Source: Bacteroidia bacterium 43-41
GTDB taxonomy: Bacteria; Bacteroidota; Bacteroidia; Bacteroidales; Dysgonomonadaceae
Direction: 5' to 3'
DNA: 64,000 nt
Assembly (NCBI GenBank): GCA_001898165.1
Contig: MKTD01000031.1
Span: 1-64,000, forward strand
The notes beneath the pieces were generated by a model. The model was given only the letters and a program-made list of their open reading frames with translations. It was not told the DNA's origin and ran no database searches. Every line of letters begins with the position of its first letter. Position 1 is the first letter of the stretch. Below are positions 7,257 through 17,122 of the stretch, in pieces. Both the position numbers and the translations under genes were made by a program.

Positions 7257-9974
7257 ATGAATAAGTATTGGGTTTTAATTCTGTTTATCGCTGCAATCCA
7301 TCTCAGCTTTAGTCCGGAAAACTCATCTGATCATGTAAAGTTTGCCAGGCTTGTATGCGAGTATGAAGAATCTCCATTATTGGTTGAAGCACAAACTCCC
7401 CGCTTCGGATGGCAATTACAGTCAGCGGAAAATGGACTTGAACAAACAGCTTACGAATTAGAGGTACTCGACAATAAAAACAAAAGCGTTTGGAGATCAG
7501 GAAAAATTCTATCCGACAAAAGTCAACATATTCCGTACACGGGAAAAACCCAATTAAGTGCCGGTGAAAAATATCAATGGCGGGTTCGCATCTGGGACAA
7601 TAAAAACAGAAGCTCGTCGTGGAGTGAAAAAGCCGGTTTTCGTTTGGCCCCTGATAAAAGACAACTCAATGCCCTCTGGATAGGAGCGATAAAGAGAGAG
7701 GATTCTCGTCTTCCGGGCGGAAGAAACTACCATAACATACCCGATTCCTCCGACAAAGGAGAGCTTTGGCGGCAGACAGATCCGCTGTCGAGGAGAAGCA
7801 TTTATTTGCGGAAGTCGTTCTCTACTCAAAGACAAATCAAAGATGCGATGGTTTATATTAGCGGATTGGGGCACTACGAACTCTCGTTAAACGGGAAGAA
7901 AATCGGTAATGATCAATACAATCCGTTGTGGAGCGACTATGACAAGACCGTCTATTACAACGCCTACGACCTTACTGAAGAATTAAGAAGGGGGGACAAC
8001 ACGGTAGGAGTACTTCTCGGAAACGGATTTTACAACGAACAAGGCGGACGGTACAAAAAAATGCAGGTAAGTTTCGGTCCCCCCACCCTGTTTCTGACAA
8101 TATCCATCACCTATGCAGACGGCACAAAAGAAGAAATCATATCCGACAAAAAGTGGAAATATTCTCCCAGCCCCATCGTCTTCAACAGCATGTATGGAGG
8201 AGAAGATTATGACGCCCGTCTTGAACAACCGGGATGGAACACGCCGGGTTTTGATGATTCTCAATGGCTGCCGGTGGTTATTGACAACGCCCCTCATGGA
8301 GAATTAAAACCTCAAACTTCAACTCCGGTAAGGGAGGCGGAGCATTTCACCATCAAAGCGAGCAGGAAAACAGGCGAATCGTATGTGTTGGATATGGGGC
8401 AGAATCTCTCCGGTTACCCCTTGTTCACCGTAAAAGGGAAACGGGGTGATAAAATTCGTTTGACAGTTGCCGAACGAATAAACGACGACGGCACTATCAA
8501 TCAAACACAATCCGGAGGTCCTTATTATTACGAATACACGCTGAAGGGGGAAGGCGAAGAGACCTGGCAGCCCCGATTTTCATATTACGGGTTCAGGTAT
8601 ATTCAGGTAGAAGGAGCAAAACTACCGGAGTCACAAGACAACAGGGATATTCCGGTTATAAAAGATATAAAATCCTGTTTTGTTTACAACTCAGCCGAAC
8701 CGACGGGTAGTTTTCATTCTTCCAACGAGATTTTCAATAACGTGCACAACCTGATTGTAAATGCTATAAAAAGCAATATGCAAGCCGTGTTCACCGATTG
8801 TCCGCACAGGGAAAAACTCGGATGGTTGGAAGAACTTCATCTGAATGGACCCGGATTGTACTACAACTTCAATCTCGCCCGGCTTGCTCCTAAAATCATG
8901 CAGGACATTCGCGATGCACAGTTGCCAAACGGTCTGGTAACAAGTATCGCTCCCGAATATGTGATTTTTGACGGTGGGTTTCGTGACTCTCCCGAATGGG
9001 GAAGCGCCGGTGTGATTTTCCCGTTTATGTATTACGAATTTTACGGGGACAACTCGCTGATTGTTGAGTATTACGATGTCATGAAAAGGTACGTCGATTA
9101 CCTGACTACAACAGCAACGAACCACATCGTTTCACACGGGCTGGGTGATTGGTGCGATTATCGGGAAGATCAGCCTTACGGCGCCTCGCACAATACCCCC
9201 ATTGCATTATCCGCAACGACCCATTATTTTATGGTTATCGATTACTTGGTACAGGCGGCTGAGATGCTCAGTAAAAAAGAAGACATAACATTCTATTCCA
9301 ATCTCCGAGAAAAGGTAAAAACCGCTTTTAACAACGAGTTTTTTAACGAAAAGACCAAACAATACGGAACCGGAAGCCAGGCTTCCAACGCCATGCCTTT
9401 GTTTGCGGGATTGGTTAACCCAAAAGATAAACAGGCAGTCCTCGATAACCTGGTTAAAGATATCGAAGAAAAAGGATACAGGCTTTCCACCGGTGATGTG
9501 GGAAACCGGTATCTGTTTCAGGCACTGGCAATTAACGGGCTGAATGAAGTGATGTACAAAATGCATGATCATAACGAAGTACCGGGTTACGGTTTTCAGC
9601 TCCAGTTTGGCGCAACCACACTGACAGAGCTTTGGGATCCGAGAAAAGGCGCTTCGTGGAATCATTTCATGATGGGGCAGATCGAAGAGTGGTTCTATAG
9701 GTCGCTGGCAGGTATTGATACAGACGAAAACGCCCACACCGGATTCAAGAACTTTAAAATCGCGCCACAAGTTGTAGGAGATTTAAAGTTTGTGAATGCT
9801 GCTTACAACTCGTTGTACGGAATAATCAAGGTGGACTGGAAGGTGGATAACGGGCAGTTTGAAATGGATATCGAAATTCCGGTTAATTGCGAAGCGAAAG
9901 TATATCTGCCTCAGGAAACCCATTATATCCCCGTAAAAAGCGGGAAGTACAGCTTCAAGAAGAGATTGCAGTAA
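7257..9974 (+). CDS. GH78-family alpha-L-rhamnosidase with variant active-site loop
   Basis: The start is placed at ATG 7257 rather than TTG 7248, giving 905 residues with a signal peptide (MNKYWVLILFIAAIHLSFS). GH78 domains are recognisable: Fn3-like N-terminus (TPRFGWQLQ), beta domain (YELSLNGKKIGNDQYNPLW), a jelly-roll segment, catalytic barrel and C-terminal sandwich (NSLYGIIKVDW). The motif is DCPHREKLGWLEE, so D514 and the general acid E519 are retained, but the GW-x-GD ending is replaced by GWLEE, putting E526 where Asp normally binds substrate. The base position is E791 in TLTELW. This points to a distinct GH78 subgroup, perhaps with different subsite specificity. The fourth gene follows after 123 bp. 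Confidence 0.88.
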   Translation: MNKYWVLILFIAAIHLSFSPENSSDHVKFARLVCEYEESPLLVEAQTPRFGWQLQSAENGLEQTAYELEVLDNKNKSVWRSGKILSDKSQHIPYTGKTQLSAGEKYQWRVRIWDNKNRSSSWSEKAGFRLAPDKRQLNALWIGAIKREDSRLPGGRNYHNIPDSSDKGELWRQTDPLSRRSIYLRKSFSTQRQIKDAMVYISGLGHYELSLNGKKIGNDQYNPLWSDYDKTVYYNAYDLTEELRRGDNTVGVLLGNGFYNEQGGRYKKMQVSFGPPTLFLTISITYADGTKEEIISDKKWKYSPSPIVFNSMYGGEDYDARLEQPGWNTPGFDDSQWLPVVIDNAPHGELKPQTSTPVREAEHFTIKASRKTGESYVLDMGQNLSGYPLFTVKGKRGDKIRLTVAERINDDGTINQTQSGGPYYYEYTLKGEGEETWQPRFSYYGFRYIQVEGAKLPESQDNRDIPVIKDIKSCFVYNSAEPTGSFHSSNEIFNNVHNLIVNAIKSNMQAVFTDCPHREKLGWLEELHLNGPGLYYNFNLARLAPKIMQDIRDAQLPNGLVTSIAPEYVIFDGGFRDSPEWGSAGVIFPFMYYEFYGDNSLIVEYYDVMKRYVDYLTTTATNHIVSHGLGDWCDYREDQPYGASHNTPIALSATTHYFMVIDYLVQAAEMLSKKEDITFYSNLREKVKTAFNNEFFNEKTKQYGTGSQASNAMPLFAGLVNPKDKQAVLDNLVKDIEEKGYRLSTGDVGNRYLFQALAINGLNEVMYKMHDHNEVPGYGFQLQFGATTLTELWDPRKGASWNHFMMGQIEEWFYRSLAGIDTDENAHTGFKNFKIAPQVVGDLKFVNAAYNSLYGIIKVDWKVDNGQFEMDIEIPVNCEAKVYLPQETHYIPVKSGKYSFKKRLQ

Positions 9975-9981
9975 ACAGCTC

Positions 9982-10050
9982 ATGAATCGACTGTTTTTCG
10001 CAATTTTCTTAGCTTTAGGGCCTGAACGCTCTAATCGTTTCGTTGGATAG
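9982..10050 (+). pseudogene. Short signal-peptide-like frame, possible gene remnant
   Basis: An ATG at 9982 opens a 22-codon frame, MNRLFFAIFLALG followed by nine residues and a stop. The first half looks like the start of a secretion signal, like those of the neighbouring glycosidases, but nothing continues it in this or another frame before the GH127 start. It may be the stub of a lost secreted gene or chance. Confidence 0.2.
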
Positions 10051-10097
10051 AAGCAGAAAAAAATATATAACTGACATTATAATTAAAATTTATTCTC

Positions 10098-11972
10098 ATG
10101 AAATATTATCTGTTGCTGATCTTGCTTTTCAGCAGTTTTTGTTTATTTCCCCAAAACAAAGTAAAACCGACCGTTCAGGATAAACTTTTACCTGCAACAA
10201 CAGCAAATATTGAAGGTCATATTGGAGAAAAGCTTGACGCATCTTTCAACAACCGGATATTAGCACAGGATGCCTACCGGTTGATCCTTCCGTTCACAAC
10301 CCACGATGAACACAGTTGCTGGCAGGGCGAATTCTGGGGTAAATGGTTCACTTCAGCCATATTGGCCTATAACTACCGTCCTGACCAACAACTTATCGAT
10401 AAGCTCAAAGATGCAGCGTACGAACTGATGGCAACGCAAACCCCGGAAGGCTACATCGGCAATTATGCCCCCGAAAGCCGGCTGAAAGCGTGGGATATCT
10501 GGGGAAGAAAATACGTTATGTTGGGATTAATTGCGTATTACGATGTGTCAAAAGACAAAAGAGTACTGGATGCGGCTGCAAAAGAAGCAGATTTTCTTAT
10601 CAAAGAATTAGCGGATAAACATGCCCTAATTGTAAAAATGGGCAACCACAGGGGTATGGCTGCCTCCTCGGTGTTGGAGCCGATTTGTCAGCTTTACACG
10701 CGAACAGGGAATAAAAGGTACCTGGATTTTGCGGAAGAGATCGTCCGTCAATGGGAAACGCCGGAGGGGCCTCAACTTATCTCCAGAGCATCTATTCCAG
10801 TGGGTCAACGATTTGCAAAACCGGCGGAAAACTGGTACGGCTGGGAACAGGGACAAAAAGCGTACGAGATGATGTCGTGTTACGAAGGGTTGCTCGAGCT
10901 TTACCGGATTACGGGAAAAGAATCGTACAAAAAAGCTGCGGAACAAACCTGGCAAAGCATCGCAGATACCGAAATAAACATTGCAGGCTCGGGTGCGGCT
11001 ATGGAAGCCTGGTTCTCCGGAAAAGAAATTCAGCACGTCCCCATTGCGCATTATCAGGAGACGTGTGTGACCGTTACCTGGATAAAATTCAATCAACAAT
11101 TGCTCAGGCTGACCGGCGAATCAAAATATGCCGACGCCATTGAATGGACATATTACAATGCTTTGCTGGGCGCAATGAGGCCCGATGGGTCCGACTGGGC
11201 AAAATACACACCGCTTTCCGGCCAAAGATTACCCGGGTCGGAGCAGTGTGGAATGGGATTGAACTGCTGCAATGCCAGCGGGCCTCGCGGATTATTCACT
11301 ATTCCCTTAACAGCAGTTATGTCGAGTAACGAAGGCCTGAACATAAATTTTTATATGGAAGGCTCTTATCAAACAACTTCACCCAAAAAAAATGTAATTA
11401 CCGTAAAACAGCATTCGGATTATCCTGTTTCGGGAAAAGTAGAGATATCGCTTGAAATGGAAACGGCTGAAAACATGACGCTGGCCCTAAGGATTCCCTC
11501 GTGGAGTGAGAACGCAACTGTTTTAGTCAACGAACAGCCGATCGAAAAGGTGACACCGGGCAATTACCTGAAGATCAATAAAACTTGGAAAAACGGCGAT
11601 AAGATTCAGATCGGGCTTGATATGAAAGGTAAACTTCATTACACGGGACAAAATCCGGTAAATGTCGCCATCACGCGTGGCCCCGTTGTTTTAACGCGAG
11701 ACGAAAGATTGACCGGCCCTAAACTCGAAGCTATAATCGCTCCAATTAAAGACAAGAACGGGTTCATAGATTTAACTCCCCAAAAAAGCCATAATCCCGA
11801 TATATGGATGGTTTTTTCCGCTAAGTTCCTGCCCGAAGCCTATACCGAATATAACGCAGAACCCGTTGAAGTAGATTTATGCGACTATGCTTCGGCAGGC
11901 AATACAATGACGACCTATCCCTTTTTTAAAGTTTGGATGCCGCAGTTAGTGGATCCAAGAAAAACAAAATAA
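10098..11972 (+). CDS. GH127-type beta-L-arabinofuranosidase (DUF1680)
   Basis: This 624-residue secreted protein (signal MKYYLLLILLFSSFCLFPQ) carries the DUF1680/GH127 (alpha/alpha)6 barrel followed by beta-sandwich domains. Characterised GH127 enzymes use a zinc-bound cysteine nucleophile. The matching residues are E321 and C323 in QETC and the pair C390-C391 in GLNCCNASG; E303 in MEAW is a candidate acid/base. Substrates known for the family are beta-L-arabinofuranosides, and an aceric acid hydrolase involved in rhamnogalacturonan-II breakdown is also known. Related families such as GH146 share the fold, so the exact family needs comparison. It sits between three GH78 genes and a short GH78-like gene, 18 bp ahead of the latter. 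Confidence 0.85.
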   Translation: MKYYLLLILLFSSFCLFPQNKVKPTVQDKLLPATTANIEGHIGEKLDASFNNRILAQDAYRLILPFTTHDEHSCWQGEFWGKWFTSAILAYNYRPDQQLIDKLKDAAYELMATQTPEGYIGNYAPESRLKAWDIWGRKYVMLGLIAYYDVSKDKRVLDAAAKEADFLIKELADKHALIVKMGNHRGMAASSVLEPICQLYTRTGNKRYLDFAEEIVRQWETPEGPQLISRASIPVGQRFAKPAENWYGWEQGQKAYEMMSCYEGLLELYRITGKESYKKAAEQTWQSIADTEINIAGSGAAMEAWFSGKEIQHVPIAHYQETCVTVTWIKFNQQLLRLTGESKYADAIEWTYYNALLGAMRPDGSDWAKYTPLSGQRLPGSEQCGMGLNCCNASGPRGLFTIPLTAVMSSNEGLNINFYMEGSYQTTSPKKNVITVKQHSDYPVSGKVEISLEMETAENMTLALRIPSWSENATVLVNEQPIEKVTPGNYLKINKTWKNGDKIQIGLDMKGKLHYTGQNPVNVAITRGPVVLTRDERLTGPKLEAIIAPIKDKNGFIDLTPQKSHNPDIWMVFSAKFLPEAYTEYNAEPVEVDLCDYASAGNTMTTYPFFKVWMPQLVDPRKTK

Positions 11973-11990
11973 ACATTTAATCATTTACAA

Positions 11991-13757
11991 ATGAAAATCA
12001 AAAGTTTACTATTTTTAACAATTTTGCTTGGTGCAAGTACTCTTTTCTCTCAAAACAATGTTCTAAAAAGCGCTTTCGAAAACAGATTGCAAAAAGATGA
12101 AATAACCAGAAGTCATGTCACGCCCGTGAAAATCATCTGGCAGTCGGACACTGAAGGAAAGCAAGTAACTAACTCGGAAGTACTCCTGACCCGCTTTGAA
12201 GGTCAACTCTCCACCAGCGGCGCGGGAATGTGTATGCTTAGATCGGATGATGACAAGCAGGCCTCTGTCTTGCTGGATTTCGGTACTGAATTATACGGAG
12301 GCATTGAGATCGCGGCAGCAATCAGAGGGGAAAAGAAACCGATCAAGGTCAGGGTTCGCCTGGGTGAATCGGTATCGGAAGCCATGAGTGATGCCATCGA
12401 TAACAGTCATCCCGGGATGCAGTCGGCCACCAACGAGCATTCGCTCAGAGACTTCACGTTGGAAATACCTTGGTTGGGAACCGTAGAGACTGGTAACTCG
12501 GGCTTTCGCTTTGTACGCATCGATCTGCTGGATAAAGAGGTAGAGCTGCCTCTCAGATCTGTCAGAGCAATTGCACGATATAGAGATATTCCCTACCTGG
12601 GATCATTCAAATCCAGTGATGAACGGTTAAACAAAATTTGGGAAACGGGAGCCTATACCGTACATCTCAATATGCAGGATTACCTGTGGGACGGGATAAA
12701 ACGCGACCGGCTGGTTTGGGTAGGTGATATGCATCCCGAGGTCATGACTATCAACAGCGTATTTGGAGACAATGAAGTGATAAGGAAGAGTCTCGACTTC
12801 GCCCAGGATACAACTCCTCTCCCGGGATGGATGAATGGAATCTCCTCCTATTCCTTATGGTGGATCATTATTCACAGGGATTTGTATCTACATCAGGGAG
12901 ACATGGCTTATCTGAAAGCACAACAGGCATATCTCAAAAAACTGATTCCCCAAATTACAGCCAAGGTCGCGGGAGGAAAGGAAAACTTGGATGGAGGTCG
13001 CTTTTTGGACTGGCCAACAGCAGAAAATGAAGAGGTCATCCATTCAGGCTTGCAAGCGCTTACTTTACTAACTATGGAGGCAGGAGCCGATATTGCCACC
13101 TGGCTTGGTGATCAGGAGTTGAAAAACCTCTGCATAGCCACGGCCAAATCACTTAAGAAACACGCCCCTTCCGACCAGGGGAACAAACAGGCGGCAGCGC
13201 TACTCTCACTGGTAAATCTCATGCCGGCGAAAAAAGCGGCAGATGTGATCCTTAAAGACGGCGCAAACGATTTCGCCACTTTTTACGGATATTATATGCT
13301 GGAAGCATTAGCCAAGGCGGGGAAATATCAGGAAGCAATGGATATCATTTCTGACTACTGGGGGGCGATGCTTGACCTGGGCGCCACCACCTTCTGGGAA
13401 AATTTTGTATATGCAGAAAGGGTCAATGCTTCAAGAATCGATGAGTTGTCACTTTCTGACAAGTTCGATATCCACGCCGATGGGGGCGCCCACTGCTACA
13501 TTGGCCTGCGGGGCAGTCTCTGTCATGGGTGGGCTTCCGGACCCACATCGTGGCTTACGGCTTATGTGCTGGGAATAAAGGTTCTGGAGCCGGGGTCCAA
13601 AGTAATCCAAATCCGTCCCAACCTCGGTAATCTTCGATATGCAGAAGGTACATACCCGACACCCTATGGCATTATAAAAGTGAAGCATGTGAAACAGGCG
13701 AACGGGAAAATAAATACCACCGTTCATGCTCCAAAAGAAATAAACGTTATTAAGTAG
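11991..13757 (+). CDS. Short GH78-like rhamnosidase with Asp at the acid position
   Basis: This 588-residue secreted protein (signal ending LFSQ) lacks the Fn3-like and first beta domains of its 880-930-residue neighbours. It keeps a jelly-roll segment (about 55-195), an (alpha/alpha)6 barrel (about 200-490) and a C-terminal sandwich (TYPTPYGIIKVKH). The active-site motif is DGIKRDRLVWVGD: D234 and D246 are kept, but the general-acid Glu of typical GH78 is Asp (D239) and CP is replaced by GI. The base position E470 sits in GATTFWENF. It is likely an active but divergent GH78 relative; specificity is uncertain. The GH106 gene starts 22 bp downstream. Confidence 0.8.
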   Translation: MKIKSLLFLTILLGASTLFSQNNVLKSAFENRLQKDEITRSHVTPVKIIWQSDTEGKQVTNSEVLLTRFEGQLSTSGAGMCMLRSDDDKQASVLLDFGTELYGGIEIAAAIRGEKKPIKVRVRLGESVSEAMSDAIDNSHPGMQSATNEHSLRDFTLEIPWLGTVETGNSGFRFVRIDLLDKEVELPLRSVRAIARYRDIPYLGSFKSSDERLNKIWETGAYTVHLNMQDYLWDGIKRDRLVWVGDMHPEVMTINSVFGDNEVIRKSLDFAQDTTPLPGWMNGISSYSLWWIIIHRDLYLHQGDMAYLKAQQAYLKKLIPQITAKVAGGKENLDGGRFLDWPTAENEEVIHSGLQALTLLTMEAGADIATWLGDQELKNLCIATAKSLKKHAPSDQGNKQAAALLSLVNLMPAKKAADVILKDGANDFATFYGYYMLEALAKAGKYQEAMDIISDYWGAMLDLGATTFWENFVYAERVNASRIDELSLSDKFDIHADGGAHCYIGLRGSLCHGWASGPTSWLTAYVLGIKVLEPGSKVIQIRPNLGNLRYAEGTYPTPYGIIKVKHVKQANGKINTTVHAPKEINVIK

Positions 13758-13779
13758 ATTCATATTTAAGCAAAACATC

Positions 13780-16700
13780 ATGGTAAAGATTTTATGTGGC
13801 CTCTCTCTCTTTCTATTACTTTTTACTTCATGTAAAAAAAATAACACAGAGACCATTCACCAACGATCAAAGTACCTGGAATCCGGTTTTATTTCCCCAC
13901 CCGACTCAGTTCAAACCAGTGTTTACTGGTACTGGATCTCCGATAATATCTCCAAGGAAGGGGTTATTAAAGACCTCCATGCCATGAAAGAGGTGGGAAT
14001 AAACAGGGCTTTTATCGGCAATATCGGACTCAATGACATTCCTTCCGGAAACGTTAAAATGTTTACTGATGAATGGTGGGAAATTATGCATTTAGCTTTA
14101 AAGACAGCCTCGGAATTAGGTATCGAAATAGGGATATTCAACTCTCCCGGGTGGAGTCAGTCGGGTGGGCCATGGATAAAACCCGAAGAATCGATGCGCT
14201 ACCTTACTTCTTCCCGGTTAGAGGTGGAAGGACCCCGAAAAATATCGCAAAAGATTGATTCGCCTGCCGATTTTTTTCAGGATGTAAAAGTATTGGCATA
14301 CCGGATGCCCAGTGCCGTTCAATCGGATGTAAACGACAAGAACGCGACAATAAGCTCGACTCCTTCCCACCAACAGTTGTCGAGGATCGTTGATAAAAAC
14401 GGAACTACCTCCATTCCAATCTCTCCGGTAAGTGAATTTACTATTACGTTTGATACCCGGCAACCCTTTACGGCAAGAAGTGTTACTGTCACACTGGCCG
14501 AAATATCGGCTTCTGTCGAAGCGGTCTTTCAGGCTAAAAACGACAGAGGAGAATACAGAACTGTTTCGGAATTCAGCGTCAACCGCTCGAACATAAATCT
14601 GAACGTAGGTTTCACGCCTTTCGCTCCTGTCGTCATTTCCATACCGGCTACAACATCACAAAGCTTTAAACTGGTTCTTAAAAACATACGCCGACCTTTG
14701 AACCTGGCCGAGGTAGAAATCAGCTGTTTGCCTAAGGTGGAAAGGTACAGTGAAAAAACATTAGCCAAGATGCACCCTACCCCTCTGCCTTACTGGGATG
14801 CTTATCTTTGGCCGGAACAACCCGAAGCGGATGACAGAAGCCTGGCAATCCAAACAAACCAGATAATCGATATTTCGCAATCTCTTTCTGCGGATGGAAC
14901 CTTAAATTGGGAGGTACCTGAAGGAAACTGGATAATCCTGCGGATGGGGATGACGACAACCCGCGTGACAAACAGCCCTGCCTCTCCCGAAGCGACCGGT
15001 CTGGAAGTCGATAAAATGAGCAAAAAGCGGGTAGCTGAACATTTCGACAGGTTTATAGGAGAAATCATAAGACGGGTACCCGAACGGGACAGGAAAACGT
15101 TCAAAGTTGTAGTACAGGATAGTTACGAAACCGGAGGACAAAACTTTACCGACGGGTTCCTCGATGAATTCAGGGAGAGATACGGGTATAACCCTGTGCC
15201 TTTCCTGCCTGTATTCGAAGGAGTGGTAGTAAGCAACCGACTCGAATCAGACCGTTTCCTTTGGGATCTGAGAAGAATGATCGCAGACAAGGTCGCTTAC
15301 GATTATGTAGGAGGCCTGAGAGAAGTAAGTCATCAACACGGTTTAACCACTTGGCTCGAAAATTACGGGCACTGGGGATTTCCGGGTGAGTTTTTGATGT
15401 ACGGTGGCCAGTCGGATGAAATTGGCGGTGAGTTCTGGAGTCAGGGTGAACTGGGCGATATTGAAAATCGCGCGGCCACCTCTGCCGGACATATTTATGG
15501 CAAAAATAAAATCTCCGCCGAGTCAAATACATCAGGAGGACCCGCGTATTCACGGTATCCGGCGATGATGAAACAGCGTACAGACCGCTTTTTCGCTGAA
15601 GGGATCAACAATACGCTCCTGCATGTTTACATCATGCAACCTTACGAAGAAAAAAATCCCGGAGTGAATGCCTGGTTTGGAAATGAATTCGACCGAAAGA
15701 ACACATGGTTCTCACAAATGGATCTCTTTACCCAATACCTGAAGCGGACCAATTTCATGTTGCAACAGGGACTCAATGTTGCTGATGTGGCCTATTTTAT
15801 TGGGGAAGATGCGCCTAAAATGACAGGGATAGCGGATCCTCCTCTTCCGGCAGGTTATCAGTTTGATTACATGAATGCCGAAGTAATCCTGCGGGATATG
15901 ACTGTGAAAGATGGCATCCTTACCCTCCCTCATGGTACTCAGTATCGGATCCTGGCGCTTCCAAAATTAGAAACCATGCGCCCGGAGGTACTTGCAAAGA
16001 TCAAGGAACTGGTATATAACGGAGCTGTGGTACTCGGGCCGGCGCCCGAACGTTCGCCAAGCCTGCAAAACCAGCCTGAGGCCGACAAACAGGTACGTAC
16101 AATGGCGGCAGAACTATGGGGTGAAGTTGACGGAACGAAAGTAAAACAGAGGCAATATGGGAAAGGGAAGATCATGAACGGCCTAACCCTTGAAGAAGCT
16201 TTCGATAAGATTGGACTTCTCCCCGATTGCAAATTGCCGGAAGACAACTCCATTCATTACGGACACCGTACAATGGAAGGAATCGAGATTTATTTCCTTT
16301 CCAACCAGACGGATCAGGAGACAGTAATCCGGCCTGAATTCAGGGTAACCAGTAAACAGCCGGAACTGTGGGAAGCGACAACCGGCTCTATAAGGGATTT
16401 GCCGGCCTATGAGCAAAGGGAAAAAACGACCGTGGTTCCGGTAAAACTGGCACCCTATGAAAGTGTTTTTATCGTATTTAAAGACAAGTCAGGAAATAGT
16501 AAACTGACGGATATCTCGGATAATTATCCTGAACCGGAAATCATTGAAGAGCTGAAAGGGCCGTGGAGTGTTGCATTTGATCCCGCCTTCAGGGGACCTG
16601 CGAATCCGGTGATTTTTGAAACTTTACGCGACTGGACTACCTCCCAAAACGACTCCATAAAGTATTATTCCGGAACTGCCGTTTATTCGATTGCATTCAC

Positions 16701-17034
16701 TGCACCCGGAAACACGGAGAATAAGACCGTTGTGATCGACTTGGGTAAGCTGACGGCAATGGCCAAAGTGAAAATAAACGGCAATGATGCCGGAGGTGTC
16801 TGGACCTATCCCTACAAGCTGGATATCACCCAATGGGTGAACCCGGGTCAAAATGAACTGGAGATAGAGGTAGTAAACAACTGGATGAACCGGTTGATTG
16901 GAGATCAGAATCTGTCTGATGCACAAAGGAAAACTTGGTGTTACGTCAACCCCTATAACGCTCAGAGTGCGTTACAACCTTCAGGGCTGTTCGGACCTGT
17001 TACAATCCAGTTGTTGCATTATCAAAATAAATAA
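13780..17034 (+). CDS. GH106 alpha-L-rhamnosidase, lipoprotein
   Basis: This 1,084-residue protein has a lipoprotein signal ending LFTSC. The N-terminal catalytic part shows GH106 hallmarks: VYWYWISDNISKEGVIKDL, GIFNSPGWSQSGGPWIKPEESM, QDSYETGGQNFTDGF and SAESNTSGGPAYSRYP. E450 in DSYE and E581 in SAES are the best candidates for catalytic acids, by position in conserved motifs only. The C-terminal third ends in a galactose-binding-like beta domain (AMAKVKINGNDAGGVWTYPYKLDIT). Known GH106 enzymes remove alpha-L-rhamnose from rhamnogalacturonans, including RG-II. It lies between the short GH78-like gene and another GH78 in the same orientation, adding a second unrelated rhamnosidase fold to the cluster. 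Confidence 0.9.
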   Translation: MVKILCGLSLFLLLFTSCKKNNTETIHQRSKYLESGFISPPDSVQTSVYWYWISDNISKEGVIKDLHAMKEVGINRAFIGNIGLNDIPSGNVKMFTDEWWEIMHLALKTASELGIEIGIFNSPGWSQSGGPWIKPEESMRYLTSSRLEVEGPRKISQKIDSPADFFQDVKVLAYRMPSAVQSDVNDKNATISSTPSHQQLSRIVDKNGTTSIPISPVSEFTITFDTRQPFTARSVTVTLAEISASVEAVFQAKNDRGEYRTVSEFSVNRSNINLNVGFTPFAPVVISIPATTSQSFKLVLKNIRRPLNLAEVEISCLPKVERYSEKTLAKMHPTPLPYWDAYLWPEQPEADDRSLAIQTNQIIDISQSLSADGTLNWEVPEGNWIILRMGMTTTRVTNSPASPEATGLEVDKMSKKRVAEHFDRFIGEIIRRVPERDRKTFKVVVQDSYETGGQNFTDGFLDEFRERYGYNPVPFLPVFEGVVVSNRLESDRFLWDLRRMIADKVAYDYVGGLREVSHQHGLTTWLENYGHWGFPGEFLMYGGQSDEIGGEFWSQGELGDIENRAATSAGHIYGKNKISAESNTSGGPAYSRYPAMMKQRTDRFFAEGINNTLLHVYIMQPYEEKNPGVNAWFGNEFDRKNTWFSQMDLFTQYLKRTNFMLQQGLNVADVAYFIGEDAPKMTGIADPPLPAGYQFDYMNAEVILRDMTVKDGILTLPHGTQYRILALPKLETMRPEVLAKIKELVYNGAVVLGPAPERSPSLQNQPEADKQVRTMAAELWGEVDGTKVKQRQYGKGKIMNGLTLEEAFDKIGLLPDCKLPEDNSIHYGHRTMEGIEIYFLSNQTDQETVIRPEFRVTSKQPELWEATTGSIRDLPAYEQREKTTVVPVKLAPYESVFIVFKDKSGNSKLTDISDNYPEPEIIEELKGPWSVAFDPAFRGPANPVIFETLRDWTTSQNDSIKYYSGTAVYSIAFTAPGNTENKTVVIDLGKLTAMAKVKINGNDAGGVWTYPYKLDITQWVNPGQNELEIEVVNNWMNRLIGDQNLSDAQRKTWCYVNPYNAQSALQPSGLFGPVTIQLLHYQNK

Positions 17035-17122
17035 ACCATCAGATCCTACTACCCCACATGTCGAGCCGCCCACCGAATATCAGTCAGGATCAGTTTGTAA
17101 TTGATTTTAAATGGAAAATTAT

